A stretch of DNA of 12,440 nucleotides from Ettlia oleoabundans. Its lineage: Eukaryota > Chlorophyta > Chlorophyceae > Chlamydomonadales. Every line of letters starts with the position of its first letter. The first letter of the stretch is position 1. This document shows, one piece after another, positions 8,501 to 12,440 of the stretch. Location: assembly GCA_019693395.1 (NCBI GenBank), contig JAAMXP010000687.1, positions 3,248-15,687 on the forward strand, read 5' to 3'. The notes under the pieces are model-generated. The model did not search any database, was not told where the DNA came from, and saw only the letters and a program-made list of their open reading frames with translations. Position numbers and translations under genes: made by a program.

Positions 8501-9835
8501 GCTGGTGCTGGTGCTGATGGTCCTGCTGCTGTTGCCGCCGCCGCTGCCGCTAGTTTTGCCCTCAAGGAGCTCGAGAGCGGGCTCCAGCTGCTGCCAGCTT
8601 TCAAATGCGTCCTCCACAGGAGACAACCAGACCAGCTTGCTCCTGCTGCCCTCGCTACTTCTTGTGCCATCAACTGATTCGTGATCCGGACTAACGTTGC
8701 TAGTCGTATCTGTGCTGCTGCAAGTCAACGCTTCCAGAGCTGCCACCGACGAGACACAAAGCTCCTGCCTGGGTGCCAGCACAGCCACATCTAGAATCAC
8801 ATCTGCCGCTTGGTATCGCTGCAGAAGCTCTGCTGCTGCTGCTGAGGCTGAGGCTGATTCTGCACCGTGGCTGTCGCTCAACAGGCTGGCTGCTGCGCCC
8901 GAACTGGCGACAAAGGCCGTGACATGTGTGGAGCTTGGTGGGTAACGACGGCTTACGAGCTGCGAGGGAATGGACGGCAAGAGTGGGATGAGCAGGGGGT
9001 CAGACAGAGCCACGGGTCGTGAAGGCTGGCTTGACACAACACACACATACCAGCTATGTTCAGCCAACACCAAAAGTGCTGAAAGAGGGGCCAAACCAGC
9101 AGAGAGATGCAATCAACAAAACACATCATGCATAGGACCGGAACTAGGGGCATCCTTATCAACAGCAGGGCCTTCCTCTGCCTTGCACGACTTACCAGGG
9201 CCAGTTTCAGGGCGGCTGCCAGATTGGCGTCACCGCTGGGCTGCACCTCGCCCAACGCCTGCTGAATTGCCGTGGCCTCGCTGCTGGGGTGCAGCACGAC
9301 AGCCGCTTTGCCGCCGCTGCTGGAAATAAGCACCATCTGCTCCTGCTGCGGCGCCTGGCTGGCGCGGCTGGCATAACTGGCACCTGTGCAAGCGGTGGTG
9401 GTGGGTGCTGCACCCGACAAGCACGCACGGGACTGGCAGGCGATCAGCTCCCGCTGGATGTGAAAGCGTGTGCTGCCTGGACCCCAGTCCTCAGACCGGA
9501 GGCTGCAGGAGCTGGCATCCAAGCTGCAGGACAGGAGGGGTGGAGCGTGCAAGCCAATGAGGCGCAGGTGGATTGCGCGGGATTACGCCGCCACGACGGC
9601 ACGGACGCTTTGCGCGCCGTTGACAGGGCAGACACCCCTGGGCACGCTCGCTGGGAAGCTATTCAGGGAACTTGAGCAGCCGGAACCCGGGAAGAGAAGC
9701 AACGCCGCGTCAACAACACGAACATCCATGGCGCTGCGAGGAGCCGAGACAGCCGCCCGTACTGCATCCTGCCTGATCAAACCTAGCGGTGACCAAACGT
9801 AGAGCTCACCAGTAGATGCGCACTGGGCGAGACAT
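5529..9835 (-). CDS. Predicted VWA (Rpn10-like) plus Pru (Rpn13-like) protein, five exons, 1118 residues
   Basis: Exons: 9835-9810, 9523-9196, 8959-8289, 8018-6497 and 6338-5529; phases 2, 0, 2, 0 agree and all introns are GT-AG. Exon 1 is only 26 nt (MSRPVRIY plus TG), followed by a good GTGAGC donor. It completes the first VWA strand as VRIYCLDAS, like the ICLDNS region of Rpn10. Residues 1-200 follow the Rpn10 VWA pattern: LRSEDWGPGSTRFHIQ, MVLISSSGGKAAVVL, PSGDANLAAALKLAL, THVTAFVASS and DVILDVAVLAP. Residues 200-340 are Ser/Gly-rich. Residues 407-740 resemble a Pru domain broken by inserts: LIKVAAGRMV, YQPDGRRGTLRLL, LMLVWSADQD, EWEFPLQ, LPNGAQLLLVKA and AVFWLQQH. The C-terminal 380 residues are Ala/Gly/Gln-rich; no UIM or DEUBAD domain is evident. 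The chain ends in GEPPMFQLD. Known: Rpn10 and Rpn13 are separate ubiquitin receptors of the 19S proteasome cap. A proteasome or ubiquitin role here is inference. It is too divergent to be the canonical Rpn10. Gene structure is more certain than function. Confidence 0.75.
6826..7825 (-). other. Pru (Rpn13-like) domain candidate with long inserts, residues 407-740
   Basis: Six segments follow the order of Pru strands: LIKVAAGRMV (410-419), then RYQPDGRRGTLRLL (533-546), LMLVWSADQD (555-564), WEWEFPL (645-651), PNGAQLLLVKA (707-717) and NTAVFWLQQH (731-740). Between them lie Ser/Gly/Ala/Gln-rich inserts at about 420-531, 565-635 and 658-698. The terminal FWLQ corresponds to the FWMQ signature of Rpn13. 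A typical Pru domain is about 110 residues; here it is spread over about 330. This is pattern matching by eye and needs a profile or structure test. Confidence 0.6.
8714..9835 (-). other. VWA (Rpn10-like) domain region, residues 1-200
   Basis: The region is encoded by exons 1 and 2 and the start of exon 3. The DxS start of a MIDAS-like loop is present as LDASS. STRFHIQ corresponds to the PTRFxAQ stretch, GGKAAVVL to the AGKxxxVL strand, DANLAAALKLAL to the helix with NLAAGIxxAxLAL, and HVTAFVASS to the RIIVFxGSP strand. The order and spacing match Rpn10 better than TFIIH p44/Ssl1 or Ku. Identity is low, and no specific partner can be inferred. Confidence 0.7.
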
Positions 9836-10666
9836 CGCTTCCCTCAGTGCCAGCCTCCCAGCCAGTCTACCCACGTCTCTTTATGCTTCCTGCGCTGCCG
9901 TAGTCAGAGGTGCCGGTCCGTGAACAAGTGGGTGACTCAGTTGGGCTTGGGAGGCCACGAAACTGAACAGAAAGGCCTTCGTTACGGATGGAAATGCGGG
10001 CGTGAATCAAAGGAATGAAGGACGGCAATCGCGCGGTCCGCGCTAATCGCCAGAAATTCTGGGTGGATGATGTCGCCGCCAACAGGGCGGCTGCCGCCGT
10101 GGGCTGTGGAAGCCAGGTGCAGCTGCAGGTCTCACATCAGGCATGGCATTCAGCAGCAAGCTGCATGGCACTCCCTGGTGCGACCCGTACGCAAAGCGTC
10201 GGTGGGATAACGGAGACGCAGCAAGACACAGCGCTCCCCAATGCCGGTGGGGGCAGCATACCTTGTGGCTGTCACAACTTCAAGCACTACTCAAGGGTAG
10301 CTGCATTAGTCACCGCGTGTTGCGATCATCTACAAAGTCACACAGCTCATTCCTGATGGAATATCGGCTGTACAAGTACCAACCAAGGAGGCACAGGCAT
10401 CTGAATTGCCAACTGCAGTGACAACCTGCCGCTGTCGCAACCCAACGGCATGGCGGTAGGAGCGATCAACAAATGCGCATGTTAAACCTGATTGCAGGAA
10501 TCAGCAATTACAATTTGCAGCGTGATAACAAAGAATGCATGCCAGGTTGTGAACGGACGTCAAGATGCAATCATGAGGGCTTGCTGGCGCCACGTCAGCG
10601 CGCCACAGGCACCACCTTGGCATGCGTTGCGGCAGGGATGCGACTCTCCGACCATGCGTGCAGGCA
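9836..10666. other. Intergenic region between the VOC gene and the VWA-Pru gene
   Basis: It must contain the VOC 3' UTR (right side) and the VWA-Pru promoter and 5' UTR (left side), since both genes read leftward. Open frames on both strands here lack recognisable domains or consistent splice sites. No TATA box, RNA gene or repeat of note was seen. Confidence 0.6.
10508..10512 (-). terminator. Candidate TGTAA poly(A) signal for the VOC gene
   Basis: The minus strand reads TGTAA about 155 nt after the VOC stop codon, a normal distance for a chlorophyte 3' UTR. Confidence 0.5.
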
Positions 10667-12132
10667 TCACCGCCGGTTGTATAGGGGCCGCAGGAAGCCT
10701 GGGTGGTGCAGGGATCGTACTTCATGGCCCAAGCGGTACAGCAGTTCGCCATGCTTTCCAAATGCGTCTAGGTGGACCACGTCCTGCACTGGGCAGGGTG
10801 GTTGAGAGAGTCAAGAGGAAAAGTCAAGATGGAAAGCCAGTCCAGCGCATGGCAGGAGCCCTAACACCTTCCAAAAAGCTATGTCAGAAGACGAGACATT
10901 ATATAGGTAACACAAGCTCCGCCACCCAACATGCCAGCCAGCTGCCTGCAGCATGCCACCCCGCTGATAGCCTGCACACTTGGGCAGAACGCAATCTGTC
11001 CCAGGACTCCCCCAGCAATACACGGTTAATGCACCGTTGCTGCTGCAAGGGAACCAGGCCAGAGGTGCTTGCCTTGAAGCGGAACTGGTGGTTGGCTAGA
11101 GCTGATGCCACATCAGGCGACTTATCTCGGTACCTGAGATCAATACAACAAGCCAGCCGGGCAGGAGCGGGTCTGTCAGGCATTCACAGCATTTGCAAGC
11201 GCCGGCCAGCTGCCTTTGCTGGGCTCAAGAATTGTGGCAGAAAACACAGAAGCGTGACATTCTGCAACACGTGCAACAGATGCCGCTGACGATCGGCTGC
11301 CTGGCGACTCAGCTGGCGCCGCCAATGGGCTGGCTGGAAAGCGGCTGTTGGCGCCAACCAGACGGCTGGGCTGGCTGCTTGAAGCAAGTGACTCACGGGT
11401 GATCAAGTTGGTTGATCCCTAGGGCCAGCGTCTTCTGGAAGGCAGGGCTGAAGCGCGTCAGGTAGAAGGCAATGTGCCACCCCGTCCACAGCTGCTCCAC
11501 TGCCTGCACATAGCAGCCAGCCACATATGCTGAGGCTCAACACTGTGGGATGGAAGTGGCGGACCGATCTGGGCGCCTCAACTGGCAGCCAGCCACATAT
11601 GCTGCAGCTCAGCACTGGGGGACGGAAGTGGAGGACAGTGCTGGCCGCTGGCATGACAGGCTGAAATGCTAATGTGCAGGCCCGGCGGAGAGACCTGAGG
11701 GCAGAATGCCGAGGCTGAGCACTGGCAGAGAGACCTGGGGGCAGGGTTTCGGCGCGCAACCCCGGCTTGGGCTTGTGCTGGGGATGGCGCATTAGGCTGC
11801 GTGCTCAAGGCAAAGCAGCTGGGCGGGGCAGAGGCCCAAAAGGGGCAGCGCAAGCCACTGTGGGTATCGCGAATTCATTAAAGCAGAAGGTGGCAGAATC
11901 GTCGGCAGACCCCATACCTGCGGATTCAAGTCGCCCAGCGCTTCATCCTCCTCAAAGCGCAGGCAGCACCCAGGCCCCAGGTAGACGCGGCTGGCCTTGC
12001 CGCTCTCAACACCGACGCCACCGCCACTGCTGCCACCGCTGCCACCGCCACCGCTGTCGCTGCCACTGTGCCCTTCCACTACACGCGCCCCCAGCAGCTC
12101 GGAGTAGAAGCGGGCAATCTGGTGGGAGGTGC
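10667..12132 (-). CDS. VOC (glyoxalase/bleomycin-resistance/dioxygenase fold) protein, last four exons; 5' end not in view
   Basis: Exons: 12132-11918, 11503-11397, 11133-11073 and 10783-10667 (TGA at 10669-10667). They give 165 residues after a split codon, with internal phases 0, 2, 0. Exon 1 in view has GTSHQIARFYSELLGARV, the classic helix after the first VOC strand (xxxFYxxxLGxxV). A Gly/Ser linker follows, then VYLGPGCCLRFEE. Next are TGWHIAFYLTRF, LALGINQLDHPYRD, NHQFRFKDVVHLDAFG and LGHEVRSLHHPGFLRPLYN. The His of WHIAFYL and the Glu of GHEVRS sit where VOC metalloenzymes keep two of their metal ligands; the first ligand would be in the missing N-terminal exon. The ending HEVRSLxHPxxxRPLxN is typical of a bacterial and plant VOC subfamily whose substrate I cannot name. 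The last intron (11072-10784) has a GC donor, AAG followed by GCAAGC. The first exon in view needs one more base from an upstream exon. Confidence 0.87.
11514..11637. repeat. Two-copy direct repeat, 72-bp period, in a VOC intron
   Basis: cagccagccacatatgctg starts at 11514 and again at 11586. The similarity continues through caacactg/cagcactg and ggatggaagtgg/gggacggaagtgg for about 50 bases per copy. The array lies next to the 3' splice site at 11504-11505 of the intron 11504-11917. Confidence 0.85.
11688..11744. repeat. Short direct repeat, about 40-bp period, in the same VOC intron
   Basis: gagagacctgagggcag near 11688 recurs as gagagacctgggggcag near 11728. It forms a second, independent tandem duplication within the same intron. 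Confidence 0.7.
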
Positions 12133-12440
12133 CTGCAGGGAGGAGTATGGTCAGCAGTGGATGGCGGAGAAGGCAGATTGAGTGGCATGCTCCAGCAGCG
12201 TGCGACTTTTACCAGAATTTCACCATGCTGCATAGCAGGAGTCCAACATAAGTACGCATCCCTGCCCTCACTCTCCATGCAACTCAACCCTTCCCGCCAA
12301 CAAAAGTTCAAATCGCCAAGTCGATAGCTTGTGCAAAGCAATGACACGTCATCATCTTTTGACCCCGAGTTTCAGCCATGCACCAATGAGTCACGCCCGC
12401 TCTAAGCACATCATGCATCTAGGTGACCCCACCCCCACCC
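12133..12440. other. Upstream intron or flank of the VOC gene, no exon seen
   Basis: A good acceptor (CCTCCCTGCAG) ends at 12133 on the minus strand, so the sequence to its right is intron at least in part. I found no segment with a start codon, a donor of the right phase and a VOC-like first strand, so the first exon is probably beyond the right edge. The last bases are C-rich on the plus strand (cccacccccaccc). Confidence 0.5.

Noticed and set aside
9583..9780. A start codon for the VWA-Pru gene at 9780 or at the internal ATG near 9730
   Set aside because: No donor in those frames gives the phase needed for the acceptor at 9523 with a plausible VWA first strand, apart from a very weak GTTGTT site. 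The exon at 9835-9810 fits both phase and protein similarity.
5529..9835. The VWA-Pru gene as the canonical proteasome subunit Rpn10
   Set aside because: Canonical Rpn10 is about 350-400 residues, very conserved in the VWA domain, and carries C-terminal UIMs. This protein is 1118 residues, divergent in the VWA part and has no visible UIM.
10492..11289. A 265-codon open frame on the plus strand
   Set aside because: It lies antisense to the well supported VOC exons and their introns, shows no domain, and has a composition typical of a GC-rich shadow frame.

Overview
The window looks like nuclear DNA of a green alga, most likely a Chlorella-like trebouxiophyte. It is GC-rich, its genes are split into many small exons with GT-AG (and apparently two GC-AG) introns, CTG/GCC runs and Ala/Ser/Gly low complexity are frequent, and the recognisable proteins have plant-like relatives. 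The species assignment is inference. No bacterial operon, CRISPR array, transposon ORF, tRNA or rRNA was seen. Single-frame open stretches are misleading here, so the genes below were rebuilt by joining exons whose splice sites and reading phases agree.

Layout, left to right. (1) 43-1577, minus: the first five exons of a Rab GDP-dissociation inhibitor; the gene runs off the left edge. (2) 1578-1923: a 346-bp divergent intergenic stretch. (3) 1924-4439, plus: a six-exon gene for a predicted 236-residue protein with a transit-peptide-like N-terminus, one membrane segment and a charged helical tail; I do not recognise the family. Introns 4 and 5 carry tandem repeats, and pieces resembling the last exon occur on both sides of it. 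(4) 4440-5528: a convergent intergenic stretch, probably 3' UTRs. (5) 5529-9835, minus: a five-exon gene for a predicted 1118-residue protein. Its N-terminus looks like the VWA domain of proteasome subunit Rpn10. Its middle looks like the Pru domain of Rpn13, with long low-complexity inserts. (6) 9836-10666: no gene seen. (7) 10667-12132, minus: the last four exons of a VOC (glyoxalase/dioxygenase-fold) protein; its start lies upstream, probably beyond the right edge. (8) 12133-12440: no coding segment seen.

The genes do not form a pathway. They are ordinary neighbouring housekeeping-type genes: vesicle traffic, a probable plastid membrane protein, a ubiquitin/proteasome-related protein and a VOC enzyme. 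The most notable item is the predicted VWA-Pru architecture, because it joins in one chain the folds of two separate ubiquitin-receptor subunits of the 19S proteasome cap.
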